Origin: Campylobacterales bacterium
GTDB taxonomy: Bacteria > Campylobacterota > Campylobacteria > Campylobacterales > QNZT01
Direction: 5' to 3'
Assembly (NCBI GenBank): GCA_015662615.1
Contig: DQTU01000318.1
Span: forward strand, 1 to 5,150
Length of the DNA stretch: 5,150 nt
The notes beneath the pieces are model-generated. The model searched no databases. It worked only from the letters and a program-made list of their open reading frames with translations, and had not been told where the DNA came from. Position 1 is the stretch's first letter. The number at the start of each line of letters is the position of its first letter. Below are positions 4,993 to 5,150 of the stretch, in pieces. The position numbers and the translations under genes were made by a program.

Positions 4993-5150
4993 TTAGGGTT
5001 TTTGCGTCTCTTTTTTTAAAAGAGACAGGGCTTCCATAAAAAATTTGAAATCTTTTTTATGGTTCAATTCCACAGAAACTTTCTTTTTGCTTGTCATGAT
5101 AATATTCTGAACTATGTAAGACAACGGTCGAATAGAGCGAATAAGTCGCC
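4993..5150 (-). CDS. 3' end of an unidentified gene (5' part outside the window)
   Basis: The minus-strand frame entering at 5148 stays open for 51 codons to a TAA at 4993-4995. The fragment starts RLIRSIRPLSYIVQNII and ends FFMEALSLLKKETQKP. It has a balanced, protein-like composition: a basic/hydrophobic segment followed by a Lys-rich segment and a helical end. I do not recognise the family. An internal ATG at 5097 could start a 34-residue peptide, but it has no Shine-Dalgarno, so a C-terminus of a longer gene is more likely. It lies upstream of glnS in the same direction, 133 bp from the glnS start. No convincing terminator lies between them, so some read-through into glnS is possible. Confidence 0.55.
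   Translation of the reverse strand, partial: RLIRSIRPLSYIVQNIIMTSKKKVSVELNHKKDFKFFMEALSLLKKETQKP

Noticed and set aside
4801..5019. Plus-strand open frame across the glnS start
   Set aside because: It spans the glnS start and promoter region and is antisense to two minus-strand genes; hydrophobic composition arises from the T-rich strand.
5006..5026. Intrinsic terminator hairpin
   Set aside because: No T-run follows the stem on either strand; the T's are inside the stem and loop, and it sits within a coding frame.
5034..5075. tRNA-like T-arm (GGTTCAATTCC at 5061-5071)
   Set aside because: The stem has a mismatch and there is no D-arm, anticodon arm or acceptor stem around it. The stretch is part of an open frame on the minus strand.

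Overview
This AT-rich window most likely comes from a Campylobacterota (epsilonproteobacterial) genome, perhaps a sulfur-oxidising Sulfurimonas or Sulfurovum relative. That is an inference from base composition, extended -10 promoters with no clear -35 box, a Tat-exported flavocytochrome-c-type protein, and the set of gene families. No marker in the window proves the taxon.

Layout. Positions 1-63 may hold the last codons of a plus-strand gene. Positions 2-466 (minus) encode a 154-residue remnant of a sulfide dehydrogenase (FCSD/SQR-like) flavoprotein. It keeps the Tat lipoprotein signal, the FAD-binding loop and the first redox-type cysteine, then runs into an unrelated tail and stops. Positions 587-1180 and 1177-1719 (minus) form a two-gene operon with an ATGA overlap: an RBBP9/YdeN-type alpha/beta hydrolase first, then an FMN-binding flavin-reductase-like protein. 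A 111-bp divergent intergenic region (1720-1830) separates this operon from a plus-strand gene (1831-2592). That gene encodes a secreted, very basic, His/Arg-rich protein with a repeated Tyr-rich C-terminal module resembling DUF6515. It converges, across only 17 bp, on a large minus-strand gene (2610-4859) for glutaminyl-tRNA synthetase with a C-terminal YqeY/GatB-type extension. Upstream of glnS is a 133-bp leader region with two extended -10 candidates and an 8-bp inverted repeat. Beyond it is the 3' end of an unidentified minus-strand gene (4993-5150) that runs off the window.

The genes do not form one pathway. glnS is housekeeping, the hydrolase/flavin reductase pair is a small metabolic operon of unknown substrate, and the secreted basic protein stands alone. 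I see no CRISPR array, tRNA, rRNA, transposase or defence system. The points most worth checking are the broken flavocytochrome gene, the probably leaderless hydrolase mRNA, the inverted repeat in the glnS promoter region, and the architecture of the secreted protein. No gene-free stretch exceeds 300 bases.
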